Notes: generated by a model from the sequence alone, not told the origin. A stretch of 64,000 nt of DNA from Moniliella sp. 'wahieum' (GCA_003971905.1 RSEE01000086.1:62001-126000); one strand, 5' to 3'; positions 11,801 to 23,591 are shown, counted from the stretch's first letter. Numbers and translations: made by a program.

Positions 11801-13551
11801 CCGTACAACCGGTCCCGCAACCGGCTGCCACTGATCGTACGTGGACTAGAGAGCAATCGCGGAGACAGAGGGGCCGTGGGCGCTGTCCCAGGGGCGGGGC
11901 CACTGGCGCCCGCGGGCGCAACCGGGACATCACGCAGACGAGGTGGTGGAGAGGCGACCCCCCACCGCAAAGAGGAAGTGGAAGAGTAGGAGGAAGGCTG
12001 GAACTCTTTATTGACATCCCGACTCAAAATCTCATCCTGCCGCCGGGAAGGGTAGGGAGCCTGTTCCCGTTCCCGACCCAGCACCTCGTCCTGTCGCCTG
12101 GTCGGGATCGCCCATGGATCTGCACCGACAGAAGGGGGTGACATGGACACAACGCCCTCGCTTTGCGCCAGCGGGGAATGTGCCGAGATGGGGGGCAGTG
12201 CAGAGACGCCGGGAGGGGCGGTGCCGGGGCGGCGGGTAAGGCAGGGGCAGGAGAAGGCTCACCAAGCGCCAGGGCCCGTACCCGACGGCTGAAGCTGGTG
12301 GAGTGTTTGACGCGTCCAGGGGACTGCGGCGGCGTGGAGGCGGTAGAGGTGCGAGAGTAAGAACGGGAGCGCGTGCGGGAACGCTGGGTGGTGGCGTTAG
12401 GGTGGTGCGCGGGGAGGAAGAGGGGGAGGGGGAGGGGAGGAAGGGTGTGGGAGTGAGGGGGTGGCGGCAGGTGCAGGGGACCGATGCGAGAGCAATGCAG
12501 CCAGTGCGCTTGTACTGGCACTGGTGGACATGGCCTGGAGGCGCGGCGAAGGATGCGGGACGGGTGCAGACGCGGGATCGGGATGGGGATGGGCGAGAGC
12601 AAGACGGGACCCCGTCTCGGTCAAGGCGGTGATCCAAGCGTCGCGCTCAGCCCCATTGTCGGCGCTGAACAGATGAGGGCCGCCGGGTATGGTAGGCACG
12701 GTGAGGCGGATGCAAAAGGGAGGGACAAAGCCATGGACGTCCGGTTTGGGATGCTCCTCGCTCGTGGCCGCCGCACCTACCAGAGAGATGGAGTCGAGGA
12801 AGCGGCAATCGGGGCCATAGCGGTCCAGACGGTCGGTACGCAAGACAAACAGCTCGGGGAAAAAAGTGGAGCGCGGCCCAGGAAGCTTCGCACAGTCGGG
12901 GTGCCGGTCGCGTCGCGGGCAATCCAGGCGGGTGGTTGGTCGGGAGACACCAAGTTGGCGGTGAGGAAGGCATGCATGATGTTCTCAGGCGCAACGCGCT
13001 GCAGCGCATCTAGGAAGCCTGGACGGCGTGCTGGGGCAGAGGATGGTCAATGGAGGGCCGAGGGGAGCGAGGGGGAGCGTACCTTGCGTGCCGCGATACG
13101 GGCAGGACTGTGGTCGATGAAGAGGGCGGAGGAGGGGAGGGAAGGAAGCGAGGGCGGAGGGGCGTGGAGGTGGCGGCGGTGGCTTGGGCATGGAGGCGGA
13201 CCAGGTCGGACCAGGTTTTGCGGATGAGCCACGAGTGGGAGGGGACGGCGACGCGGACATGGTAGACGTAGGTGTGGGGGCCGGGCGAGGTGGTGAGCAA
13301 GACGCCGGAGGGCACCGCGATGGACCAGGGGGAGGGCAGACGCGGATGCGGATGCGGGGGCGGGCGAGTGGCGGCCGGTGGGGGCGGCGAGGGCGGGAGG
13401 ATGGTGGTGGCGGCGGGGGCGGCATGGGTGGGGCGAGGGCGGCGAGGCGGGCGCGGAGGGTGGCATTGTCGGCGGCCAGCGCATCCCGCTCGGCGCGCAC
13501 CGCCGCCAGCCCGTCGGCCGCGACGTCGGCGTCGGGGTCGCCGTCGGGCAT
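8824..13551 (-). CDS. Bem3-type PX-PH-RhoGAP, GTPase-activating protein for Cdc42/Rho, frameshifted
   Basis: Turns off Rho/Cdc42 GTPases at polarity sites; the PX and PH domains bind phosphoinositides. Order from the N-terminus: a short coiled coil (RAERDALAADNATLRARLAA) right after the chosen ATG at 13551; a PX domain (13.3-12.9 kb) with YHVRVAVPSHSWLIRKTWSD and its end RVAPENIMHAFLTANLV; a PH domain end with HLFSADNGAERDAWITAL (about 12.65 kb); a basic/Ser-rich linker with a KDKDRDKDKD run near 11.35 kb; a RhoGAP domain (11.2-9.95 kb) with the arginine finger in EEGIYRQSGSAELI, the DVHAIAGLLKAFLRFLPE helix and NRMTMQNLMIVWS. This domain order is that of yeast Bem3. The GAP domain looks interrupted by ~110 extra residues. 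A Ser/Pro-rich tail follows; the stop at 8824 is the least certain part, and 9904 is the alternative end. Confidence 0.8.
13019..13082 (-). other. Intron within the PX domain
   Basis: On the minus strand the exon ARIAARK is followed by GTACGC, and the CCAG acceptor precedes the exon encoding FLDALQRVAPEN. Length 64 bp. The frames on the two sides do not join cleanly, so an indel nearby is likely. Confidence 0.55.
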
Positions 13552-13990
13552 GGAGGGGGGGGGGGGGGGCGGAGAGCGGATGGGGCGGGGATGGAGGCGG
13601 TGGAGGCGGTGGCGACGATGGAGGCGATGGCGATGGCGATGGCGATGGCGATGGCAACGGCAACGGCAGCGTAGATGCGAGGCGCGGCGATGCTGAGCTC
13701 AGCAGGGCTGGAGCAGCGCAGGCACGGCGCCAGCCACGGCGGCTGCCTCAGCACGTGCGGCCATTCGGGCCAGAAAGCTTAACACGCTTAAGCTCCCTGG
13801 CTGCTCGTCACATGTCACATCCCATCACACATCACACCTGTCACATTCACAGCCCGCCTCCTCGCCAGGTAATCACCAGGCACCGCGGCCTGTATATAAT
13901 GGATCGCCTCTCCTGCCTCTCATCGGCTCTGTGCGGTCATCGACATGTCATTTCCAGTTGTGCGTGTCCTCCAGTCGCACTCCTGACCAT
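13552..13990. promoter_or_regulatory. Promoter region upstream of the RhoGAP gene
   Basis: Contains TCACATGTCACA-type repeats at about 13807-13855 and a TGTATATAAT box at 13891-13900 reading on the plus strand. No protein recognised here. The region separates the RhoGAP start from the 3' end of the response-regulator gene, both on the minus strand. Confidence 0.4.
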
Positions 13991-15626
13991 TCAACCGTCC
14001 CACAGCACCCCATCGCGTCCTCCTCCGCCCGTCACACGTTCCGTGTCCCCACTCGCTTCCCTCTCTGCGTCTCGTCCATCGCCCCTGGGCTGCCTTGCTG
14101 CCACCAATCCAAGCGCGCACCAGCCCAGCTCCGCCCCCGCCCCAGTGGGATGCTTCACGAGCACCGCTCTTCCGGTCCCGGTCCCGAGCCAACCTGGTTG
14201 CGCTTTGCCGCCGCCTCCTGGCCCGCTCGGTAGGCTAAGCGGGCCCAGGCTACAGTGTCGGTGCCTGTGGGGGAGCCGCGCGCCCGCTGGAATTCGGAGC
14301 CGTACTAGGGAGGGGGGTAGGGCGGGATGCAGAACAGGAAGGAGAGCAGGCGGTGGTGGCGAGGGCGAGGGCGATGGAGATGTCGATGGAGAGGGCGATG
14401 GCGATGGTGGCAGGGACGGGGGCGGCAGTGGGGAGGAGGAGGATCGGGGGGCTGGTCCTTGAGGTTGGGGAAGAAGATAAGGCAGGACAGCAGGAGTCAA
14501 CATCAGTTTCCCTTCTGGGAAAAATACGGGGGCGTTGGCACGAGGCGTGGCCTGGGTCTTGTGAGTGCCAGCCGGTTGGTCCCGCGGGGGCGTGAGAGGA
14601 GTCATTGCAGCGGCGCCACCCGGGAGAAGAGGGAGGGGCATGTCCGAGTTCCCCGGTGGGATGGGTGGGGGGAAGAGGGCACGGTGGAGCGCCTGCAGCA
14701 GCGCGGTCGAGGTGGATCGGGCGCACGGGCTTGGGGATGAGGCCATCTAGTTGGGCTTGGCGTACCTAGGCCAAGTGTCTTGTCCTGCTTCCGTGGTTAA
14801 GGCGACAATGGGCGCGTGCTGGTTGATGTGGGTCGCCGGGCCGGCTGGGAGAAGACCGGCTCGAATGGTGCGGGTGCAGAGCAGTCCGTCGGGCCCAGCG
14901 GGGGGCGGCATGTGGATGTCCATCAGGATCAGATCAAAGCGATGCATAGCAGCGAGCGCCAAGGCGGACGCGCCGGAAGTGGCGTAAAGTGCACGTGATG
15001 CGCAAAGGAGATGAGAGAAATGAAGGTGGAGGATGCGCATGGTAACTGTACAAACAAGACGATTAGAGGAAAATGCAAAATCAACCAAATCAGTTTCCTT
15101 TCCCTCTCTCTTTTTTCTCGTGCTCACTGCAGGAAAGCGGACGAGGAAGCTCGTGTATACATGATCAAACAAGATATACGATGCGGGGGGCACGTACCAG
15201 CCAATTGGACCACATTGTCGTCGACCACCAATACCGTCAGCCCCGGACCCTGGGATGGACGGGTGGTGTAGTATAACTTTGTGGATTGAATAGGCGTTCC
15301 AGAGAAGGGGAGCGGAGTTTCTTCCGGCGCAGGGGAGGGGTATCTGAGGAAGGCGCAGCAGGGTGGGCGGATGAGGTGCTGCTGCTGTCGAGGGTAGAGG
15401 AGGAAGAGTGGCCTGTGCTGCAGCTGGAGCCAGAGCTGATGGAGCTGGTGCGCAAGCAGCCACATGCGCCCCCCTCTGATGGGTGCTGGTCAATGGCGTT
15501 GGGGAGGGCCTTCCGTGACGGGCTGTATTCTTCTGCCGCAGTAGTATTGGGGGTGTTCATCACGTTCATCTTGGTGGAGGACTTGTGGTGTTGCAATTCC
15601 GTGGGAGTGCCACCGACAGAGGCCAT
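13991..15626 (-). CDS. Response-regulator receiver-domain protein
   Basis: A phosphorelay output protein with an aspartate receiver (REC) domain. Exon 1 (from ATG at 15626) encodes ~140 Ser/His/Pro-rich residues ending SLERLFNPQSYTTPPVHPR, then the first REC strand, LTVLVVDDNVVQLA. After an intron at 15046-15197, exon 2 continues the domain: MRILHLHFSHLL, ATSGASALALAAMHRFDL, the phosphoacceptor Asp in LILMDIHMP, the Thr in PIVALTTEA and the Lys in LDGLIPKPV, so all key residues are present. No histidine kinase, HSF-type DNA-binding or other output domain is visible, so Skn7 is excluded; an Ssk1/Mcs4-like role (osmostress MAPK input) is the closest guess. A Pro/Ser-rich tail follows; the stop at 13991 is uncertain because the frame shifts near 14746. 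Alternative starts lie a few codons upstream in frame. Confidence 0.7.
15046..15197 (-). other. Intron splitting the receiver domain
   Basis: Donor GTACGTG follows VVDDNVVQLA (minus strand, from 15197) and the acceptor TTTGTACAG ends at 15046; joining in phase 1 gives VVQLAVTMRILHLHF, restoring helix 1 of the REC domain. Length 152 bp, with a markedly AT-rich interior. Confidence 0.75.
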
Positions 15627-16521
15627 GGAGCAGAAGCGGTGAGAGGATTGCATGTGGTGGTGCAGCCCCAAAAGGTGCCGGTGTGGCAACGGTGCGGTAT
15701 GTGGGGGCCTTTTGCGGAGAGTTGCCGAAGAGGAAGAGTAGGAACGGAACGGTGTCTGGCATATATGACTCGAAACCATAATACGGTTTGCCCATCTGCC
15801 CTCGGTCCTCTTCGGGACTCCGACAGGCGACAGGCCAGAGGGCGCCGCGAGAGACAGTTGGTGGGGCTCGGACTTTGGACAGGCCAGCGCCACAGCCATC
15901 GATCGAGTCTTGTTTTTGCGGTTGGGGGTCTCCTGTGGATCACTTTCGCCTCAGTTGCATACTATCCACCACGCACAGACACACCAACTACGAACTAACG
16001 TCTGTTGCACATATGCACCGCCAGTCACAGCTGCCACCCCAATCCCCGCCGGCGCTCGGGCCTCTATATAAGCATCGCCGGCACCGCCTACGTCGGTGTG
16101 GATACAGACCAGCCCCGCCCCGCATCCCCCAGAGCTCCGGGCCACATAGACACCGTATAGACACCACTAGAGGGGCTGTCGTGGCAATAAGTATAACCCT
16201 TCTGTGGTTATGCCGAGCTTACGAATCCTAGTGATCGAAAACAACTCACCACTGTGGAGAGATATATGCAACACCCTCTCTCCGCCTCCTGCGCCCTGTG
16301 GGACCACCCACACCCGCCTAATCCGCTCGAGCTATCCGGTTGCACACCCACGGTGCCTTCTCATTCCCTGTATTATATACAGTTGCGCTACAACTCAGGC
16401 GCAAGAATATTATAGTGTAGCAATAGCAGGATATAGAGTTTTACAGTAGGTTGCCGGCCGACACAACAACTTTTGGTACATGCAGGACAGTCACCAGTCC
16501 ATACTTCTATAGGAACTCAGG

Positions 16522-16740
16522 ATGGGTGAGCTAGTCAAGCTCCACGGAGGCCGCTCGTCCCACCCGATCCACCTGATCGAGAGGCGGAGAAACGCTGCCG
16601 GAGAACGGATTGGGGTTTGCATTGTAGAATGTACGTTCTCTGGTGTGTATCGCTACAGCCCTCTGTTATTACCCCTTTCTCCTTCTACTGCAGTTGACGA
16701 CCGGCTGTGCAAGCCAGTCATTAATCATTTTGGGCGCTGA
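16522..16740 (+). CDS. Possible very small spliced gene, unknown
   Basis: ATG at 16522 opens a 36-codon stretch ending IGVCIVE, followed by a textbook intron (GTACGT at 16631, pyrimidine-rich end, CTGCAG ending at 16693). Splicing gives a 51-residue product ending CKPVINHFGR. The 63 bp intron is also open in frame, so unspliced RNA would encode 72 residues. No family recognised. The intron signals are the main support; without RNA data it may be chance or a relic. Confidence 0.3.
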   Translation: MGELVKLHGGRSSHPIHLIERRRNAAGERIGVCIVECTFSGVYRYSPLLLPLSPSTAVDDRLCKPVINHFGR

Positions 16741-16879
16741 ACGAACGTGGAACGTAGGACGTTGGACGTTCATGCAAGGCATATGCATCCAGAACGCTTA
16801 CAACCGCTGGTCGACGGCCATCGATGAGAAAAACGTATATGAGATGCTCAGGGGCGGACCACCTGCAGGTGTGGGGGGG

Positions 16880-16926
16880 GTTCAACGTTCAACGTCCACC
16901 GTTCACCGTTCAACTGAACGTTCAAC
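16880..16926. repeat. GTTCAACG tandem motif cluster
   Basis: Near-head-to-tail copies of GTTCAACGTTCAACG with diverged copies (GTCCACC, GTTCACC, CTGAACG). Related copies occur in other intergenic regions of the window, for example 16741-16772, 51365-51386, 52781-52808 and 53131-53160. Confidence 0.6.
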
Positions 16927-17899
16927 CTCGAATAGGCCAAAGTTCCCACCTACGTGCGTGTACGAAAAGCCCCTAAAGCTTATACCGACGCAGCGCCGGC
17001 CCGTGGCGTCTGGGAAGGACCGTATCTCCGACGGATTATGCGTGCACCAGTGCACCAGTGCACTCTCCTTCGGCGGTTAGTAGCTGTACTAGTAGGAGTA
17101 GGAGTAGGGCGAAGAGGAGGGTCAGTGCGGCCAGACCGTGCCGGACGGAACTTAAGCTACTGGCTGTATCAGCCCAAAGCAAAGCAAACTAGCAACACGC
17201 AGAGAAGCGCAGCCGCGGCACTAGCGCCACAGCAACACAAGGGACCCCCAGCCGACGAGAAAACTGAACGGGTCACGACAGGGGACTCGGGGTGTGGAAG
17301 ACAAAAATACGACACAGATGTACCACCCTGGTGCTCTCAGGCCTCAGGGACGACTGAGGGACGCCTCTTCAGCATCACTGCAACAGCCTGGTAGTCATGG
17401 CTAAACCTACCCTATATTCAACTGTACAACACTGAGGTTCTGCTCCCTTGCTCCCGGGGGACTATATGTTGCTTGCCCATACACACAGCAGAGATGGAAT
17501 TTGGATGAGACGGGTCCAATCGCAATGGGGACTTGAGGCGAGAAGGCAGAGTGTACCGGCACTAAAGGAAAGGGGTAGCCAGCATGCTGGAAAGCAGCAT
17601 GGGCAAGTAGTAAGGTCGAGGCGGCGAGGGTATCAAGGCAAAAGGAAGGTGGGCGGCGAGATCCGCAGGGTGGTGAGGGGGCAGGATCAGACAAGCGCAG
17701 AGCGCAAGCGGTAGAGCCAGCAGAGAAAGACGAAGAGGAAGAAGAAGAAGACGTAGAGGAAGAGGCAGAGGCAGAGGTAGAGAGAGACAGGGAGGTAGAG
17801 GCAGAGACTCACACAGACACAGAGGGGCGAACCAAATGTACCAACAGGCATGCCATCCTACTACCCCCTCACCTCTCCCGTCGGGCCCTTGCGCGCAGT

Positions 17900-20800
17900 T
17901 TAGTCCGACTTGTGCTTGTTAGCGTCGAGAAAGAGGGTGAAGCGACGCATCTTGTTGCCGCGTTTGGGCGTATCTTTCTTATCTGTGTCCGAGGCAAGTG
18001 GGCTGGACGGGCCCGGGGGTTGCGGCGACGAAGGAGGCCCAGACGCAACTGCGGCTGCCTTTCCCTCGCCTTCGTCCACCTCCAAGACCGAAGGCACACT
18101 TGGTCCGGCCGCGCGGTCCGTCGCGTCTCCGACCCAATCCGGCGGCTCAGACGGTACAGTCCGCGTTTCCGGCCCGACGGCGGCGGAGACCGCGCCGGGG
18201 ACCGCGCCGGGGGCACGACTACCGCCACCTCGGGCACTGCGTTCCATCTTCGTTTTTTCGACTCGTCCGTGCTAGCCTCTTTGCCACTAGGTTCGGACCC
18301 CGTGTCTTCCTCCTGAATGGCGGGAACATCCGACTTGCGCGTGAGCAGACGATACTTGTCGTCCATGTGGGGCACAAAGGTGCGGCGGCGATGGGCGGCG
18401 GCGGTGAGTGCACGACGGGATTTGCGCAGCGTCCGGGCCGTGGAGGAGTACACGCGGGGCGGGAGAGCGGCCAAGCCTGAACCTCCATTCCGTTCCGAGT
18501 CGGCCGCGACAAGCAGATCGGTATTGAGGTCGTCAATCATGTCCCAGTCCTCTTCTTCGCTTTGCTCACCCTCCTGCTTGAGCGCCATCGAGGCACGGCG
18601 CGCGGGGGGGGCAATGGACGCGCTGGGGACCACGTTGGGGTTGGCAATCGTCGCTTGGGCTGCTGCCGCAGCAATCGAAACGATATCCGTGGGACGACGT
18701 TGGCTCGAAGAGGAGTGTTGGGCCTTGTGTGCACTTGGTTTGACCAGCCCCTCGGGCTCGGCGGCTGGATTGGTACCACGGGCACGAGCTAAAGAGCCAA
18801 TGCCGCGTTGAGCGATGCCGTCTTGGACAACGTGGGTGCAGGGGTGGTTTGCGCAGTGATGCTCCCTGCAGTATTGGCAGTGGTGGCGGTGGTGGTGGTG
18901 GTCGTGTTGCACATCGACTGATCCGGAGCATCGAGACTAGCAATGGAGCCCGAGGTGGCCATAGCTTCGGGTACGCTAGTCGGGATGGAAGAGGCCTGGC
19001 GCTCATTGAATCCTGGTGATTCCAGGGTGAGCCCGGCCACGTCCTTCTCCGTTTCCGTTTCCGTCTCTGTCTCGGGCGGCTCCGTGGCAGAAGAGCCAAC
19101 GTCAGGCAAGCTGACCACTTCGGGGTTAGAGAAGCTTGACTCATTCGCCTCTCGCTCCAGTTCTTCCAACGTCGCATTCGCCAAGAAAGCAGCTGCTTCG
19201 TACTCTTCAAACTCGGCTGCCTGAGCGCTGGAAAACTGGACAGACAAAGGACGGGAGGTGGGGCGTGCCCTCGGAACCGAGTGAAGAAGTTGGTGGGACG
19301 GTACCGAGGCGTGGAAGGGGATGACAACGACTGTTCCATCGTCCGGTCCGCCCGTGAAGAAGAGATGATCCGTACCGTTGTGCCAGGGGGCGCAGGAGCC
19401 CACGCAGGTTGAACGGGCGAGGGCAGCGGTTGCTCCACCACGGGTGGACTAGGCTGAGGCTCGGGAACCACATCCATAGGCGTCAATTCCGGTTCGGCGG
19501 CCGGGGCGGGGGCAGAAATGGCCAGTTCTGGCCCAGCGGGCGTTGAACTGTTCTCCTCTGCGACATGAGATGGGCTGGGAGTGACTTCCATCGCTTCGGC
19601 GTCCACGGGCGCCTCCCGTACTGGCATCGCCTCCACCACGGGGGAAGATTCGACCGGTTGGTCCGAAACAACGGTTGTGTCGACTTTCGGGCTCGAGGGT
19701 GCTGCTGGTGAAAGAGAAGGAAGAGCAGATACATCAGCGGTAGATGAGCTGGATGAACGCGCCGCTGGGGACCGGGAAGTAAGGGGAGTGTGCTGGAGCC
19801 GCTGAGGCTCTTGTTTAGCCGCAATGGCCGCACCGTAGGTGTGAGCAATCTTGCGTGTCGGCTTGTTGGGCAACAAGGGCGCAGCCCCGATTTTTTCTGC
19901 GCTGCCTCCAACGCAGCCAAACGTGCCTTAACGCTCCCTGGTGGATAGCGTTGTGCGGGGGCGGGCTTGGGTGGAGGGGGTTGTGGCTCTACCGGAGCAG
20001 CAACAGAGGCAGCAGCAGTGGGAGTGGCAGTCGGAGCGGCAGTGGGAGTGGCAGCGGCAGCGGCAGGAAGACCGGAAGGAACACTGGTAGGGACGGCGGG
20101 GATGGCGGGGACGGCGGGGATGGCGGGGACGGCGGGGACAGTGGGGGGAAGCTCCTGAACAGGGCTCGGGGGAGCCGGAGGCGCTGACGCCACCGGCTCG
20201 TCCGGAAGCTCGGAGGAGGAGGGTGGGACCAAGGCCGGCTCGAGGGGAGCGTTCACAGGAGAAAGTTGGGGGGCATTCCTGCTCTCTTGTGGGACTGGTC
20301 CCGACGAGCTAGAAGGCAGCCCATCGGCACTACCAGACGTCGTGTCCCATGCACTCGTCGTATCCGGTAGACCCGCCGCCGGGCCTGGTGCAGGAGAGGG
20401 CGTACGTTCCCGCATCGCAGTGTCTTCATCATGTGTGTCGTGCTCCTCGGGCGAGGGTGCGTCAACGTCCATCCCATGACCATCTTCTTCCTCCCCCTCG
20501 GCAGGAACAAAAGAGAAGGTGGAAAAGTCGTAGCCTTCAAACAGGCTTTGCACGTCATCCTGGCCCTGGGCCTTGGCCACACTCCGGACCTTGGCCAAGA
20601 GACGGGTGCGTTCGGCCTCAGCCGCAAGTTCGTCCTTTTCCCTGCGGCGGCGTGCACGGTCCTTGGACGACTCATGCGCATGCTGTGGATCGTCTTCGTC
20701 CGAGCCCTCGGGTTCGTCTGATTCGTCATCGTCAAACTCCAAATTGGGCCGCAAGCCGAGGAAGGTTTCATCAAAGTTGCGCGTGTCCTCTTGGTTGTGG

Positions 20801-21916
20801 GGATCAGTGTGGGGGACATAGGGGGGGATGTAACGGCGGAAGTGGATGTGGTCCCACTCAATCATGCCAAAATAAGGATGCTTCTTTAACCGGGGCTCCT
20901 GCAACCGCAAGCCTGGGTCCTTCTGCAACAAGCCACGGAGAAAGCCGCGCGTGTCCTGGTCCCAGGCTGTTGCATCGTAGCCGCGCGACAAGGGATCAGG
21001 GAAAGACAACGGCTCCCGCAACACCCGCACGTACATCTCCGTGTGACTCTCACCGGCAAAGGGCGTGTAGCCTGCCAGCATCTCGTACAACATGGTACCA
21101 AAGCTCCACCAGTCCACCTCGTAACTGTAACGCCTGGCCCGAGATGACCTCGGCGAGAGGTATTCGGCTGTTCCGCAAAAGGTGGTGGTGGCATCCTGGC
21201 CAGCGAGTTTGGCTAGCTTCTCAGCCTCGGCCAGGCTCTTGCTGCTCGAGGCGGAGGGGAGCAGCCAATGGGGGAGCGCGCCTCGATCCCGGGCGCGGGA
21301 ACTCTTTGAGAGGCCAAAGTCAGAGAGGACAATGTGTCCATCCTGTCCGATCAGTACGTTCTCTGGCTTCAGGTCGCGGTAAATGATGCCGGCCGCATGG
21401 AGCGCCTCGACACCCTCGGCGATCTCGGCAGCATAGAAACGGGCACGGTCGGTGCCCAGGCGGCCCCAGCGGGCGAGCTGGGTGGCGAGGTCGCCGCCAG
21501 GATGGAAGTCCATGACGAGGTACAGGTTGGTGGCATCGTGGAAGCTGTACCAGAGCTTGACGATGAAGGGAAGTCCGGTCTCGCCGGGGGCGGCGTGGGC
21601 GGCGGAGGTGCGGGCAAGCACGGCCTGCTCGGTGAGGGTGTGCTGGAGCTCCTGGTGGGCGAGCACGTGGCGCTTCTGGATGGTCTTGAGGGCAAAGATG
21701 GACTTGGTGGCGCGCTGGCGCACGAGGAGGACCTGGGGAGGGAGGGGTTAGAGGAGGGAGGAGGAGGAGGAGGAGGAGGAGGAGGAGGAGGAGGATGGAG
21801 ACCTCGCACCTTGCCAGCGCAGCCCTTGCCGAGACACGCAGCAGGTCAAAGTCGGCGATGGTGGGCGCGCGGCCGGGGCGCGGGGGCCAGCCAGTGGCCG
21901 GCGGGGCGCTGGGCAT
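17900..21916 (-). CDS. AGC-family serine/threonine protein kinase with very long C-terminal tail
   Basis: ATG at 21916 gives a short N-terminus, then the glycine loop (DLLRV.GKGCAGKV), split by an intron at 21733-21809. Kinase features: lysine in IFALKTIQKRHVLA, LVMDFHPGGDLATQL hinge, HRD variant IIYRDLKPENVLIG, DFG in LSDFGLSKSS, activation segment TTFCGTAEYLSP and SYEVDWWSFGTMLYEMLAGY. About 35 extra residues lie between DFGLSK and TFCGT. The APE region is garbled by one lost and one gained base near 21130-21150. A hydrophobic-motif-like FEGYDFSTFSF lies near 20.5 kb. Beyond it run ~850 residues of Pro/Ala/Ser-rich and acidic tail (a VPAIPAVPA repeat at 20095-20150, SEEEDWDMIDD near 18.5 kb), ending in the basic KRGNKMRRFTLFLDANKHK. 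AGC membership is firm; I cannot assign it to Ypk, Sch9 or another named member. Confidence 0.8.
21733..21809 (-). other. Intron in the glycine-rich loop of the AGC kinase
   Basis: Donor GTGCGAG follows GKGCAGK; the acceptor CCCCAG precedes VLLVRQRATK. The 77 bp intron contains a (GGA/GAG)n tract at about 21748-21795 on the plus strand (a pyrimidine tract in the transcript). Confidence 0.75.
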
Positions 21917-23591
21917 GGCGGACAGAGGACGCGGCGGGCGGCGGGGAGAAGGCCGGGGAGCCGCGGGAATGGTGGAGGTGGAGGCGCAGACTGGCCCCTG
22001 GCGGCGGCCGGCGAGCAGCGGCGTTTGCGGTGGGTTGGTGGGGTCCTGCCGCCCCCCGCCCCCCGCGCCCAAGCTATGGGTTGCGCCGCCACTGCCCCTG
22101 TGCCCAGCACCGCCTGCCCCACCCCCTGCCCCCGCGCCGGCCCGTCTCGCCCGCGCGCGCGCCGCACACCGCACACTCGCGCCACGCCACACAACCCTAG
22201 CGTCCCGCTCGGGCGCTCCACTGGCGCCGCGCCACAGCGCCTCGACACTCACGCATCGCAAGCGGTGATGTGTGATGCTTTATGCGCCTGCCGCCGCGCC
22301 CTGCTCATCGACCAGCCATCAACCCATCGTCCACCGTCCATTCTCAACACCACGCGCCCACCACATCCACCAACCCAGCCCAATCCAACGCACATTCCCC
22401 CGCCCCTTAGTCCTCCTCCTCGTTGTCTCTTGGGCTCCTCGCTCCCACCGTCGCCCTCCAGCACATGCCCGCCGCCCCCCCATCCGCCCATGCCGGCCAC
22501 GTGTACAGTACGCCATTTCACCCCGACCAAAACGTATATATTTGGAGCCGCAGCAGACAAGCCCTGCGTCCCTCTCGGACACACCCTACTCGGCCCAAGC
22601 GCAGGAAGCAATGTGTCAGTAGAAGAGGTGAGACTAATGTCCGTCGCCTGTGTTGGTGGTGGGCGCCATCGTCGCGCACCCATCCTGAACCACAACAGTC
22701 GTCCAATTACTACTCTAGCTGCCCTACAGTAGAACACTGGCTGCAGGACACTCCGTTCACCTCGTATATACACGCGGTATACTCCCCAGGCTCCCCTACA
22801 CGCCACATGACACTGTCAAGGGACACGGTGGTAAAATCCGGTTTCAGAGGGAAGAGTGGCTGTTGTCTGCAAAGTCGCGTAGTAGCGGTGGGCAGTGGTG
22901 CTCCAGGTGACCCATCAATCAATTGAACGTGTTGAGCCCGGATCCGAGGAAGAGAGGAGAGACGGAGCGAGAGAAACGGAGAAAGAGAAACCGAGAGAGC
23001 GGAGGAAGAGAACGAGAACGACAGAGGGAGCATGTTTGCCTTGACTTGTTTGTTTATACGTGAGCATAGCCTACTTGCACGTACTGCCGTGGTCGCACGC
23101 GCCTGCAGTGCAACCGGGACTTCTACAGCGCCTGGCCCCAACCTCGTCGGGTCCACGCAACATGTGAGAGTGAGAGCGCCAGATACGGCATTGGGGCCGG
23201 GGGAATGGGCCGCAAGGCTGGGGAGAACAAGTGAAGGGCACAGACAAGTCAAAAGATGGGGAGGGGAACGAGGAGAAAGATGAGATGAGACGAGACATGG
23301 GAAAGGGGAGCGGTGAGGTGGGGTATACAGTGAGGGTAGAGCCAGGTTGGGACGGAGCCCCGGCTGGGCTCAACGGTCTACCATAAGGGCGAAAGAAGGA
23401 AAACACAGCGAGAGGGAAGAAGAGACCGAGACCGAGGACCGAGACCGAGACCTAGACAGAGAAAGAGAAAGAGACCGAAATGAGAAAGGGAAAGGGAAAA
23501 AAAGCGGGCGCAGTGCGAGGGCCAAAAGGAATGTGAGGCCAAGGACAAGGACAAGGGAGGAGAGAGCAGAAGAGAGAGAGCAAGATCGGTT
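21917..23591. other. Intergenic region upstream of the AGC kinase
   Basis: Holds the kinase promoter. TATA-like boxes occur at 22532-22538 (GTATATATTTGG) and 22764-22770. A purine-rich GAGAGACGGAGCGAGAGA-type stretch runs at about 22945-23030, and GACCGAGACC/GAGAAAGAGA repeats at about 23425-23480. Some short open frames exist but none looks like protein. Confidence 0.4.

Larger units (their letters stand above)
15627..17899. other. Long, mostly non-coding region
   Basis: About 2.3 kb without a confident gene, less GC-rich than its surroundings. It holds the response-regulator upstream region, a TATATAAG box at 16063-16070 (+), a candidate tiny spliced gene at 16522-16740, a cluster of GTTCAACG repeats at 16880-16926, and a purine-rich stretch (GAAGAAGAAGAAGACG then GAGGCAGAGG-type repeats) at about 17735-17815 that may be part of the kinase 3' UTR. 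Confidence 0.45.

Noticed and set aside
16204-16449. Short ORF beginning MVMPSLRILVIENN, like the first strand of a receiver domain
   Set aside because: Only the first ~10 residues resemble a REC domain; the rest does not, no phosphoacceptor block follows, and it is not the strand or position of the nearby response regulator. Probably chance.
13991-21916. Two-component operon (response regulator plus kinase)
   Set aside because: The kinase is an AGC Ser/Thr kinase, not a histidine kinase, the genes are 2.3 kb apart, and fungal genes are not in operons.
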